A DNA stretch of 64,000 nt from DASQZT01 sp963728965 (GTDB taxonomy: Bacteria; Acidobacteriota; Terriglobia; Bryobacterales; Bryobacteraceae): NCBI GenBank assembly GCA_963728965.1, contig CAVSMH010000012.1, positions 868,001 through 932,000 of the forward strand, given 5' to 3'. Below are positions 41,953 through 50,111 of this stretch, in pieces (the stretch's first letter is position 1; each line of letters opens with the position of its first letter). The notes under the pieces are model-generated. The model saw only the letters and a list, made by a program, of their open reading frames with translations, did not search any database and was not told where the DNA came from. The translations under genes were made by a program, and so were the position numbers.

Positions 41953-44661
41953 TCAATCGTACCTCAGCGCCCTTACCGGGTCGATTTTCGTCGCCCGTCT
42001 TGCCGGAACGATCACCGCCAGCCCCGCCACCAGCAACACGGCCAGCGCCGCGGCCGCCATGCTCGGCGCGTCGTTGGCCTTGACGCCATAAAACTTCGCT
42101 TCCACCAGCTTCGCCAGCGCCCGCATCACCGGTATCCCGGCCGCGAGCCCGGCCGCAGTCGTGATCGCCACCTGTCCCAGAACCATGCGCAGCACCGTCG
42201 TGCGGCGCGCGCCGAGCGCCATCCGTATGCCGATCTCCCGCGTTCTCCGCGTCACCGAGTACGCGACCGAGCCGTACAGCCCTACGCACGCCAGCACCAG
42301 CGTGATCCCGCCGAACACGCTCACCAGCGACGCGAACAGCCGCTGGCGGCCCAGCGCTTCGTCGATTTGCGCCTCCATGGTCTTTAGCTCCTCGACCGGA
42401 AGCATTCGATCCACCTCGTGGATCGCCGAGCGGATCGCCCCCGCCGTCAAGCCCGCCTCGGCCGCCGTGCGCACTTCGTAGTTCATCGACCCCAGAAAGC
42501 CGTACGAAGCCTGCGTGTATGGAATGTACAGCACCGGCGGGATGTCCTTCTCAATGCGGTCGTAGGCCGAATCTCGAGCCACGCCGATGATCTCCACCAC
42601 CAGTTCCGGCCGCAACGGCCAGCGGAACCGCCGTCCCACCGGGGAGCCACCCGGGAAGAACTTGCGCGCAGCCGCCTCGTTGAGCACCGCCACCCTCGTT
42701 CCGCCCTGGATGTCACGCTCGGTAATGGAGCGTCCGGCAATCACCGGCACCTGGAGCGTTTCGAAATAGTCCGGCCCTATATCGAGCTGATCGATCAACC
42801 GCCGTGGCTTGGTGTCACCCTCGATCTGGACGTACTCGTTGCTCATCCAACCACTCACCGGCGTAACCGACGAAAGGGTTACCCCGGTGACGCCCGGAAT
42901 CCGCTTCAGCCGCGCCCGGACATCGGCGTACAGTTGGTTGCCGCGCGCTTCGTCGTAGCCGTTCGCCTGGGGCCCGATGCCGAAAAGGATCAGCTTCTGC
43001 GGATTGAAGCCCAGCGGGATCGCGCGCAGGTTCGTCAGCGTTTGGCCGAACAGGCCGGCACCACCCACCAGCACCAGCGCCACTGCGATCTGCACAGCCA
43101 GAAGGACACGCACCGGGACGAGGCCCGCGCCGCCTGTCGAAATCGCCTGCGCATCTTTCATGGCATGAGCCACATCCACCCGCGTAGCTCGGATCGCCGG
43201 CGCCAGTGCAAACAGCAGGGTCGTCACCAGCGCCACGGCCGCCGTGAACGCCAGCACGCGCGCGTCCGGCGACAAGCCCAGCTGGGCGGGAGCGGCTTCC
43301 ATGGCCACCAGCGCCGAAAGCCCCCACCGTGCAAGGACCAGGCCCGCCAGCCCTCCGATTGCGGAGAGCAGCGCGCCTTCCACCACCAATTGCCGCAACA
43401 GCCGCATGCGGTTGGCGCCCACGGCCAACCGGAACGCGATCTCTTTGCCCCGCGCCGTGGCGCGCGCCAGCAGCAGCCCCGCGAGGTTGGCGCAGGTCAT
43501 CAGCAGCGCTGCCACGACGATCGCGAGCAGCATGACCAGCGGCTCTTTGTAGTCGGCCTCCAAAAAGCCTCGACCCCTTGCGCCCGATTCCATGACGAGC
43601 TTCGGCAGCCCGGCGCTGCGGTCGCCGATCGCGCTTTCGGGAAGCGAAGCGATCAGAAGATTGCTCAGCTCGGCGTGCGCCGCTCGTGCATCCACGCCCG
43701 GTTTCAGACGCCCCATCGTCTGCACCCAGAACAGCTCCGACCCGGCAAACGGAGAGGGCCGCCTGGAGTCCCGCTCCAGCCGCTGCCGCATTCGGATCGG
43801 CAAGGTCACTTCCGTAGTTTCGCTTCCCGTTGCCCCGCGAAATCCCCGCGCTGTCACGCCCACCACTACGCAAGGCTCGCGGTTTACGTAGATCGTCTTA
43901 CCGATCGCGCCCGGGTCGAGCGCGAATGCCCGTTCCCAGAATGGATAGCTGATCACCGCTGCGGGAAGGCCGTTCGCGGTGTCCTCATCGTCCACGATCG
44001 GCCGCCCCATCAGGGTCGAAACTCCGAGTCCCCGGAAGTAGTTTCCCGTTACCAGCAGGGCAGCCGAAATCCGCGCTTCACCGTTTGCCGCCACGTTGGC
44101 GTCGCGCCGGTCCGTAAAGCCGAAAACCGCGGCCATCGTCCGGCTCTGCTTTCGCATCTTGTTAAAAACGTCCCAGGTGAGAACGTTGAGGCCGTGACCG
44201 TCGCCCCGCGAATTCGACGAACTGATCCGCCCCTTGCCGTTGGAAACCCACTTGAGTACCACCAGCCGGTCCGGCTCCGGCACCGGCAGGCTGCGCAGCA
44301 GAACCCGATCCACCAGCGTGAACACCGCCGTGTTTGCACCGATGCCGATTGCCAGGGAAAGAATCGCAATGGTAGTGAAGCCTGGCGACTTGCGCAGCAC
44401 GCGGCTGCCGTACCGGATGTCGCGCCCGATGTCCTCCAGCCAGCCAAGGCCGCGCACATCGCGGCACTCCTCGCGCACCCGTTCCACGCCGTTGAACGCC
44501 ACGCGCGCCGTCCGCCGGGCTTCCGCTTCGGGAGCGCCCTCCAGCCGCTTCTTGCGCGCCTCCATGACCAGGTGGAAATTTAGCTCTTCGTCGAGTTCTT
44601 CCTCGGCGCGCCGGCGGGATGCGAGTGCTCGCAGCCGCAGCAACAAGTCCGTCAGTCCCAT
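41953..44661 (-). CDS. ADOP-type FtsX/MacB-like ABC permease
   Basis: A 902-residue permease of the acidobacterial duplicated orphan permease type. A family-specific cytoplasmic N-terminus (RRRAEEELDEELNFHLVMEA) is followed by the first membrane helix (FTTIAILSLAIGIGANTAVF) and a MacB-like periplasmic domain (about 120-340). A first FtsX domain follows (about 385-500, with ARATARGKEIAFRLAVGANR), then a second periplasmic domain and a second FtsX domain (about 775-900, with TRRTREIGIRMALGARR). No ATPase gene is adjacent, as usual for orphan permeases. The PadR gene ends one base upstream, so they form one operon. Confidence 0.93.
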   Translation of the reverse strand: MGLTDLLLRLRALASRRRAEEELDEELNFHLVMEARKKRLEGAPEAEARRTARVAFNGVERVREECRDVRGLGWLEDIGRDIRYGSRVLRKSPGFTTIAILSLAIGIGANTAVFTLVDRVLLRSLPVPEPDRLVVLKWVSNGKGRISSSNSRGDGHGLNVLTWDVFNKMRKQSRTMAAVFGFTDRRDANVAANGEARISAALLVTGNYFRGLGVSTLMGRPIVDDEDTANGLPAAVISYPFWERAFALDPGAIGKTIYVNREPCVVVGVTARGFRGATGSETTEVTLPIRMRQRLERDSRRPSPFAGSELFWVQTMGRLKPGVDARAAHAELSNLLIASLPESAIGDRSAGLPKLVMESGARGRGFLEADYKEPLVMLLAIVVAALLMTCANLAGLLLARATARGKEIAFRLAVGANRMRLLRQLVVEGALLSAIGGLAGLVLARWGLSALVAMEAAPAQLGLSPDARVLAFTAAVALVTTLLFALAPAIRATRVDVAHAMKDAQAISTGGAGLVPVRVLLAVQIAVALVLVGGAGLFGQTLTNLRAIPLGFNPQKLILFGIGPQANGYDEARGNQLYADVRARLKRIPGVTGVTLSSVTPVSGWMSNEYVQIEGDTKPRRLIDQLDIGPDYFETLQVPVIAGRSITERDIQGGTRVAVLNEAAARKFFPGGSPVGRRFRWPLRPELVVEIIGVARDSAYDRIEKDIPPVLYIPYTQASYGFLGSMNYEVRTAAEAGLTAGAIRSAIHEVDRMLPVEELKTMEAQIDEALGRQRLFASLVSVFGGITLVLACVGLYGSVAYSVTRRTREIGIRMALGARRTTVLRMVLGQVAITTAAGLAAGIPVMRALAKLVEAKFYGVKANDAPSMAAAALAVLLVAGLAVIVPARRATKIDPVRALRYD

Positions 44662-44662
44662 C

Positions 44663-44998
44663 TCAAGCCATTTCGAGCACCCGCCCCATGGCCGTCGTGA
44701 ACCGCTCCCAGCTCTGCCGCTCGGCCTCCAGCTTCTTGCGCCCCGAAGACGTCAGCCTGTAAAACCGCGCCCGCCGCCCTAGTTCGCTCACGCCCCACTC
44801 TGCGGCGATCCAGCCCTGGTGCTCCAGCCGGTGCAGCGCCGGATATAGCGATCCCTGGTTTACCTGCAGAACGTCCTCCGATACCTGCTGGATGCGTTCG
44901 GAGATGGCCCAGCCATGCTGCGGCCCCGCCTGCAAGGTTCGCAGAATTAATAGATCCAGAGTGCCTTGCAGAAGTTCGAGTCGGCAGTCGTTGCTCAT
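44663..44998 (-). CDS. PadR-family transcriptional regulator
   Basis: A 111-residue winged-helix protein: LLQGTLDLLILRTLQAGPQH, GWAISERIQQVSEDVLQVNQ, GSLYPALHRLEHQGWIAAEW and LTSSGRKKLEAE are standard PadR blocks. PadR genes typically sit beside ADOP permeases and repress them. The stop lies one base from the permease ATG. An inverted-repeat candidate operator lies 31-58 bases upstream of its ATG. Confidence 0.95.
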   Translation of the reverse strand: MSNDCRLELLQGTLDLLILRTLQAGPQHGWAISERIQQVSEDVLQVNQGSLYPALHRLEHQGWIAAEWGVSELGRRARFYRLTSSGRKKLEAERQSWERFTTAMGRVLEMA

Positions 44999-45028
44999 GT
45001 TGTCGGATGCCTACAGCAATTGTCCGTC

Positions 45029-45056
45029 GGTTGTTGTCGATTGTCAACAACAAACC
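45029..45056. promoter_or_regulatory. Candidate PadR operator (inverted repeat)
   Basis: GGTTGTTGT and AACAACAAACC flank a short centre in inverted orientation, with TTGTTG and CAACAA as perfect arms. It lies in the divergent region between padR and the membrane methyltransferase gene. Assignment to PadR is inference from position. Confidence 0.4.
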
Positions 45057-45135
45057 GGTGGCGCTGGTGGCGCTCCCCTGCCGCAAGAAGACAAAATACT
45101 CCGAAATCTGTGTAAAATGGGGCGTGGTTAAGCCA

Positions 45136-45813
45136 ATGCGCATCTCGAACCTGAGGCAGTTCGCACCGGTACTCTTCAGTCTCGCGATTACATCGGTGTG
45201 TCTTTTCGGATCGGCTGGCCGTTTCGATTGGTCAAACGCGTGGGTTCTCCTCGCACTCAACTTTGCCGCCAGCCTGGCGAGCACGGCTCTGTTATCGCGT
45301 AACCCCGACTTGCTCGCCGAGCGTAGCAATGTCAAAGCAGGGAAGAAGTGGGACAAACCCATCGTCGGCATCGTCGTCCTGGTGGGCCCCGTGGCCACCT
45401 GGATTACGGCGGGCCTGGACAACCGGCTTCACTGGTCGCACGGTATGCCGCCTTCCACGTTCGTGGCAGGTCTCGTAGTAGCCGTCTTTTCCGCCGCTTT
45501 GATCGCGTGGGCGATGCATTCCAACAAGTTCTTCTCCGCCGTCGTCCGCATTCAGAAGGACCGCGGCCATGTAGTCGTCGCCAGCGGCCCGTATCGCTTC
45601 GTACGGCATCCGGGCTATACCGGCATGTCGGCGTTCACTCTCGCCACGCCATTGATTTTGAATTCGCCATGGGCCTTTGTGCCCGCCGTCGTTACGGCCG
45701 CCGTAACCGGGCTGCGAACGGTCCTGGAAGATCGCACCCTGCACAATGAGCTTGAGGGCTATGCCGATTATGCGCGCAGGGTGAAATACAGGCTGGTGCC
45801 GCCTGTCTGGTAA
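45136..45813 (+). CDS. Isoprenylcysteine carboxyl methyltransferase-like membrane protein
   Basis: A 225-residue protein from the ATG that opens MRISNLRQFAPVLFSLAI. It has at least five hydrophobic helices and the C-terminal catalytic block VVASGPYRFVRHPGYTGMSA with the conserved RHPGY (SAM-binding His/Pro) and LEGYADYARRVKYRLVP, as in the ICMT/PEMT superfamily (PF04140/PF04191). The substrate is likely a lipid or small molecule, not established. The longer frame upstream overlaps the padR promoter region. Confidence 0.87.
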   Translation: MRISNLRQFAPVLFSLAITSVCLFGSAGRFDWSNAWVLLALNFAASLASTALLSRNPDLLAERSNVKAGKKWDKPIVGIVVLVGPVATWITAGLDNRLHWSHGMPPSTFVAGLVVAVFSAALIAWAMHSNKFFSAVVRIQKDRGHVVVASGPYRFVRHPGYTGMSAFTLATPLILNSPWAFVPAVVTAAVTGLRTVLEDRTLHNELEGYADYARRVKYRLVPPVW

Positions 45814-45981
45814 GTGTCTATGCCGCGGCCGGAAGCGGCCGGACATGCCGCCGGTTTAGGTGCGGAACGTACCGTCAGTCTCCGAATCCCTGTGGCGACG
45901 CTGCGGCCGCTCGGTGAAGGGCGTGGCACGGAAGTGGGTGGGTCCCGTTCCGCCCCGCGGTAAGCAAGTTACAATCAGGGT

Positions 45982-46653
45982 GTGGATAAGTCAGGCGAAG
46001 TCGAGCTCGCCTCCGCTCTGCTCGCCGGAGAGGCCGACGCGTTCGAAAAATTCGTGGAGCACTTCCGCTCCAAGATCTTTCACTATAGTTGGATGATGTG
46101 CGGCCGGCCGGAAGACGCCGAAGAAGTCGCCCAGGAGACCATTCTCAAGGTCTTCGAGAATATCGATCAGCTCCGCGATCCCGAACGGGTTCGCTCGTGG
46201 GTGTTCCGCATTGCCAAGAACGCCTGCCTCATGCAGCGCCGCAAGAGTGTCTTCGCTCCCGCCCACGAGCTCTCGCTCGATGAGCTTCCCCCCAACCAGG
46301 AACTGTCCGATGAATCCGGTCCGCCCGAGGCCGCACTGCTCCGCTCCGAACTGCATGCCGTCCTCGAACGCGTCATCAAGGAATTGCCCGCGCTCAATCG
46401 CGCCGTCGTGCTCCTTCGCGATGTGGAGGAGCTCTCCACGGAAGAAACGGCCGCCATCCTCGATGTCAGCACCGATGTCGTGAAGACCCGCCTCCATCGC
46501 GGCCGCATCGCCATGCGCCAGAAGCTCGACTGCTATCTCCGCAATCGCTGCCTCGAGGACCAGCCCGTCCCCAATCCCACTCCCTTGAGCCGGCAGGAAC
46601 GGGAAGATCTGTACTCCGCCTGGCGCAATAAGGTCGGTGCCGGCACCCTGTGA
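45982..46653 (+). CDS. ECF RNA polymerase sigma factor
   Basis: A 223-residue group IV sigma factor with GTG start. Region 2 (about 18-95) contains MCGRPEDAEEVAQETILKVF and VRSWVFRIAKNACLMQRRK. Region 4 (about 125-180) contains LLRDVEELSTEETAAILDV and STDVVKTRLHRGRIAMRQKL. A C-terminal tail of about 35 residues has no Cys/His pair. No anti-sigma gene is adjacent; the next gene encodes an iron-sulfur membrane protein. The GTG lies inside TGTGGATAA, a perfect DnaA-box sequence. Its stop codon lies inside a CRP-type palindrome. Confidence 0.93.
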   Translation: MDKSGEVELASALLAGEADAFEKFVEHFRSKIFHYSWMMCGRPEDAEEVAQETILKVFENIDQLRDPERVRSWVFRIAKNACLMQRRKSVFAPAHELSLDELPPNQELSDESGPPEAALLRSELHAVLERVIKELPALNRAVVLLRDVEELSTEETAAILDVSTDVVKTRLHRGRIAMRQKLDCYLRNRCLEDQPVPNPTPLSRQEREDLYSAWRNKVGAGTL

Positions 46654-46664
46654 CTCAGGTCACA
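46649..46664. promoter_or_regulatory. CRP/FNR-superfamily-type operator palindrome
   Basis: TGTGACTCAGGTCACA is a perfect TGTGA-N6-TCACA palindrome as bound by CRP-family regulators. It overlaps the sigma factor stop codon and lies 44 bases upstream of the ferredoxin-like gene's ATG. No CRP-family gene is in the window. Confidence 0.55.
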
Positions 46665-46707
46665 GCGTCGGTTTTTGCGACACCCTACTCTGAAGACAGA
46701 GGTACGC

Positions 46708-47778
46708 ATGGCCACCTTGTCCACCACCGGTCCGCAGCCGACTGCCGGCCGCTCCTTCGCGCCTCGAAAGAAACTCCAGCGCCGCGCGGGCCGCGATCGG
46801 TCGCAACGCCTGCGCCATGTCTTCCAATTGCTCTTTCTGGCGCTCAACGTCTGGATTGGCATAGAATTCTACCTCTTTGTCCGCTTTTATGAAACCGCCG
46901 GCCGGACCGTCTGGAGTCCCCGGCCGCCCGGCGTCGAGGGCTGGCTGCCCATCGCCTCCCTGATGAACCTCAAGGTGTGGCTCGCCACCGGCCTCGTGCC
47001 CGCGTTTCACCCCGCCGGCATGTTCCTGCTGATGGCTTTCCTGGCGATGTCCTGGCTGTTTCGGAAGAGCTTTTGCGGATGGCTGTGCCCGGTCGGATCC
47101 GTTTCCGAGTACCTGTGGCTCCTGGGGCGGCGGACCTTCGGCCGCAATTTCCGCCTTCCCCGCCGGCTCGACCTCGCGCTGCGCAGTCTCAAATACATCC
47201 TGCTCGGCCTTTTCGGCTATGCCGTCGGTTCCATGTCCGTGCCCGCCATCCGCGCGTTCCTCGAAGGCCCCTACGGCATGGTGGACGATGTCAAGATGCT
47301 GAACTTCTTCCGCTTCATGGGTCTCACCGGCGGCATCGTCATGGCGCTCCTGATCTTCGCTTCGGTGTTCGTGCAGAACTTCTGGTGCCGCTATCTGTGC
47401 CCGTACGGAGCCTTGATGGGGCTGGCCTCCCTGGTGAGCCCGCTCGGCATCCGCCGCGACGATTCGCTGTGCATCGATTGCGCCCGCTGCGCCAACGCCT
47501 GCCCCTCCATGCTGCCCGTGGATAAGCTGGTTACCATCCGGTCCGCGGAGTGTACCGCGTGCCTCAGTTGTGTGGCCGCATGTCCCGCCGCGGGAGCGCT
47601 TCAAATGGCTGCGCCGGGCAGGCGCCGCGTCCCCGCCTGGCTGGTTGCCGTGGGAATTTCGGCGGTGTTCCTGGGCGTGTGCACCTATGCCCGTGCCACC
47701 AACCACTGGCGCACCGATCTTCCCAGCAGCACCTGGTTCGAGCTCATCCCGCACGCCTCCGAGTTCAGTCACCCCTGA
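46708..47778 (+). CDS. Membrane 4Fe-4S polyferredoxin-like protein (NapH/CcoG-type)
   Basis: A 356-residue protein from ATG 46708, preceded by AGAGG. Several hydrophobic helices alternate with cysteine pairs: SFCGWLCPVGSVSEYL and FWCRYLCPYGALMGL match the NapH-type CxxxCP motifs. Two ferredoxin-like clusters follow, CIDCARCANACPSMLPV and CTACLSCVAACPAAGALQ. A final membrane helix (about 302-318) ends the protein. It likely passes electrons across or along the membrane to an unknown partner. It overlaps the convergent histidine kinase gene by 14 bases. Confidence 0.88.
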   Translation: MATLSTTGPQPTAGRSFAPRKKLQRRAGRDRSQRLRHVFQLLFLALNVWIGIEFYLFVRFYETAGRTVWSPRPPGVEGWLPIASLMNLKVWLATGLVPAFHPAGMFLLMAFLAMSWLFRKSFCGWLCPVGSVSEYLWLLGRRTFGRNFRLPRRLDLALRSLKYILLGLFGYAVGSMSVPAIRAFLEGPYGMVDDVKMLNFFRFMGLTGGIVMALLIFASVFVQNFWCRYLCPYGALMGLASLVSPLGIRRDDSLCIDCARCANACPSMLPVDKLVTIRSAECTACLSCVAACPAAGALQMAAPGRRRVPAWLVAVGISAVFLGVCTYARATNHWRTDLPSSTWFELIPHASEFSHP

Positions 47779-49342
47779 CCGGGGGGGCGTCCAGCACCTC
47801 CCGTACCTTACGGGCAAGGACATCGGGAAGAAACGGCTTTTGCAGGAATTCGCTCCCGGATTCCGTGACGTGGTGATGAACCAGCGCCTCGTCCGTATAG
47901 CCGGAAACGTAGAGAACCCGCATCTCCGGGCGGACCGGGGCCATGCGCCGTACGAGCTCGGGACCGCTCATCTCCGGCATGATCACGTCCACCAGCGCCA
48001 GGTCGATCGGACCGTTGTGGCCGCCGGCGATGCGGAGCGCATCGGAGCCCCGCCCGGCTTCGAGAATCCGGTAGCCATGGCCGGCCAATACCCCGGCGAT
48101 CAGCTTCCGCACCCGGGCTTCGTCCTCCACCACCAGCACGGTCTCCGCGCCCCGCGCCCGCAGCGGCGCGAAGCTTTCCCGCGCCTCCGGCGACGCGGGT
48201 TCGGCACTCCGCGGAAGATAGATCCGCACGGTGGTGCCCTGGCCTTTCTCACTGAAGACCGTGATGGCGCCCTGGCTCTGGCGGATGATCCCGTAGGCCG
48301 TCGCCAGTCCCAGCCCCGTTCCCTGGCCCGGACGCTTGGTGGTGAAGAACGGCTCGAAGAGGTGGCTTTGCGTCTCCTCGTCCATGCCGCATCCGGTATC
48401 GGTGATCGAGAGGGTCACGTACGCTCCGGGCTCGACACCGAGTTGCCGCGCCGAAAATGCTTCGTCCAGGTTGACGGTTCCGCTCTCGATGGTCAGCTTT
48501 CCGCCGCCCGGCATGGCATCGCGGGCATTCACCACCAGGTTCAGGAGTACTTGTTCCAGCCGCCCGGGGTCGGCCGCCACGCCATCCTGGGAAGCCACGG
48601 GCAGCGTGATCAGTTCGATGTCTTCGCCGATCAGCCGGCGCAGCATCCCTTCCAGCTTCACCAGCAGGAGATTGATCTGGACGGCGCGAACGTCGAGCGG
48701 CTGGCGCCGGCTGAACGCCAGCAGTTGTCGCGTCAACGCTCCGCCGCGTTCGGCCGAGCGGCGGATCTCCTCCAGGGCGGAACGCTGCGAGGTGCTGAGG
48801 TCCTTCCCAACCAGCAGCAGGTCGCTATAGCCGGTGATGATGGTGAGCAGGTTGTTGAAATCGTGGGCGACTCCCCCGGCCAGCCGGCCTACGGCTTCCA
48901 TCTTCTGCGCCTGCCGGAATTGCTCCTCCAGGCGCAGGCGGTCGCGCCTCGCGCGGGCGGCGCGCCGTTCCCGGCCGACCGCCGAATTGAGCCGCTGGAG
49001 GTTGGCGCGCTGGATATGGTCGGCCGCTCCCGCCTTCAGGACCGCCACCAGCTCGGCGTCGCCGATGGTATCGGACACCACGATCAGGGGAAGGTCCGCC
49101 GCCAGTTCCCGGATAATCCGCATCGCTTCGATCGCCCCAAAATGGTTATCGATCCGAAAGTCCGAAAGGGCGATATCCCAGGGCTGGAGGAGTGCCGCCC
49201 GCAATTCCTCTTCATCCCGGACGTAAGCGAAAATCGGAGCATACCCGGCTCGCTCCAATTCGGCAGCGAGAGGTGCATCGCTGAGTCGTCCGATCGCCAG
49301 GACGCGCAGCGGCTCCGGTTGCGGAGCGTCCATAATTAACAT
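47765..49342 (-). CDS. Hybrid histidine kinase, REC-HisKA-HATPase-REC
   Basis: A 525-residue soluble protein. Residues about 12-125 form a receiver-like domain with ALSDFRID as its Asp region. HisKA holds the phospho-His in GGVAHDFNNLLTIITGYSD (about 158-175). HATPase_c motifs are NLVVNARDAMPGGG, ITDTGCGMD and GTGLGLATAYG. The C-terminal receiver has VLVVEDEARVRKLI, LALVDVIMPEMSG and LQKPFLPDVL. There is no transmembrane segment, so the signal is cytoplasmic or comes from another protein. Its only neighbours are the iron-sulfur protein and EpsI. Confidence 0.93.
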   Translation of the reverse strand: MLIMDAPQPEPLRVLAIGRLSDAPLAAELERAGYAPIFAYVRDEEELRAALLQPWDIALSDFRIDNHFGAIEAMRIIRELAADLPLIVVSDTIGDAELVAVLKAGAADHIQRANLQRLNSAVGRERRAARARRDRLRLEEQFRQAQKMEAVGRLAGGVAHDFNNLLTIITGYSDLLLVGKDLSTSQRSALEEIRRSAERGGALTRQLLAFSRRQPLDVRAVQINLLLVKLEGMLRRLIGEDIELITLPVASQDGVAADPGRLEQVLLNLVVNARDAMPGGGKLTIESGTVNLDEAFSARQLGVEPGAYVTLSITDTGCGMDEETQSHLFEPFFTTKRPGQGTGLGLATAYGIIRQSQGAITVFSEKGQGTTVRIYLPRSAEPASPEARESFAPLRARGAETVLVVEDEARVRKLIAGVLAGHGYRILEAGRGSDALRIAGGHNGPIDLALVDVIMPEMSGPELVRRMAPVRPEMRVLYVSGYTDEALVHHHVTESGSEFLQKPFLPDVLARKVREVLDAPPVRGD

Positions 49343-49390
49343 CTCAGGTTACTATGGCCCTTGGCGCAGGTTCAGGGAAAGGCCGGAACG

Positions 49391-49408
49391 GTATGTCTGT
49401 TTACATAC
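49391..49408. promoter_or_regulatory. Perfect dyad upstream of the hybrid kinase gene
   Basis: GTATGT (49391-49396) and ACATAC (49403-49408) form a perfect inverted repeat with a six-base centre. It lies about 50 bases before the kinase ATG and just beyond the EpsI stop, in the position of an operator. The regulator is unknown. Confidence 0.4.
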
Positions 49409-49411
49409 AGC

Positions 49412-50068
49412 CTATGTCGGTAACTGCTTGAGCAGAGCGGGAAACATGGCCTGAATAAAGTCCACGCCCGTCTGCACGGCGCCCTGCACATTGTTGTTGC
49501 TCACTGGTACCACGATGCGGATGATCGAGGTATCACTTCGGTGGTAGCGGATGGCATCGGCTACCAGCCACATGCGCGCCTTGTACTCGCTCGCTATCAC
49601 TCGGCTGTGGCTCTGATACCAGTACAGCACCACGCTTTTTTCTTCCCCGCGCTGCACCACGTACTGATTGGTGACAATCTGGCGGCCCCACACCGGCACC
49701 GGGATCGAAATGCGCCTGTCCTGTATGGCTTCATAGCCGTTCCCCGGGAGGCAGTTCTTAGGGGAATGCGGGTTCTGTCCGTAACGCTGGGTCTTGAAAA
49801 AGCCGATGAAGAGACTGACGAGGGCTGTATTGGATGCGTTGACGTAGAAGCGCTCGAGGGTATCATCCGCCTTGAGGACGTCCAGAATATCCTTCTCGAT
49901 CTCGACGTTGGCAGTCATGTGCCATCCCCCGAGCTCTTGGGGAAAGATCGAGAGGGGCGCCATGTACGGCACCTTCTCGGAGCGGTAGGCCACGGAATAA
50001 TAGACGAACGCCTGGACGAGCAGCGCCAGGGTCAGCACATAGGCGTACTTGTTGCGGAGTGCCCGCAT
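49412..50068 (-). CDS. Exosortase-associated EpsI-domain protein
   Basis: A 218-residue protein from ATG 50068 (MRALRNKYAYVLTLAL), with one N-terminal membrane helix (about 8-27). The EpsI/DUF3485 domain covers about 45-210: LSIFPQELGGWHMTANVEIE, IGFFKTQRYGQNPHSPKNCL, VLYWYQSHSRVIASEYKARM. EpsI proteins accompany exosortases in PEP-CTERM/exopolysaccharide export, where the Cys of HSPKNCLPG is conserved. No exosortase or EPS gene is adjacent here, so it is an orphan. It is divergent from mnmG by 43 bases. Confidence 0.9.
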   Translation of the reverse strand: MRALRNKYAYVLTLALLVQAFVYYSVAYRSEKVPYMAPLSIFPQELGGWHMTANVEIEKDILDVLKADDTLERFYVNASNTALVSLFIGFFKTQRYGQNPHSPKNCLPGNGYEAIQDRRISIPVPVWGRQIVTNQYVVQRGEEKSVVLYWYQSHSRVIASEYKARMWLVADAIRYHRSDTSIIRIVVPVSNNNVQGAVQTGVDFIQAMFPALLKQLPT

Positions 50069-50111
50069 CCGGTTTCCATCATAGCAGCCGCGGCCCATAC
50101 AATAGTAGGCA

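Noticed and set aside
42418..44583. 721-codon plus-strand frame
   Set aside because: Antisense of the ADOP permease, which has full family support.
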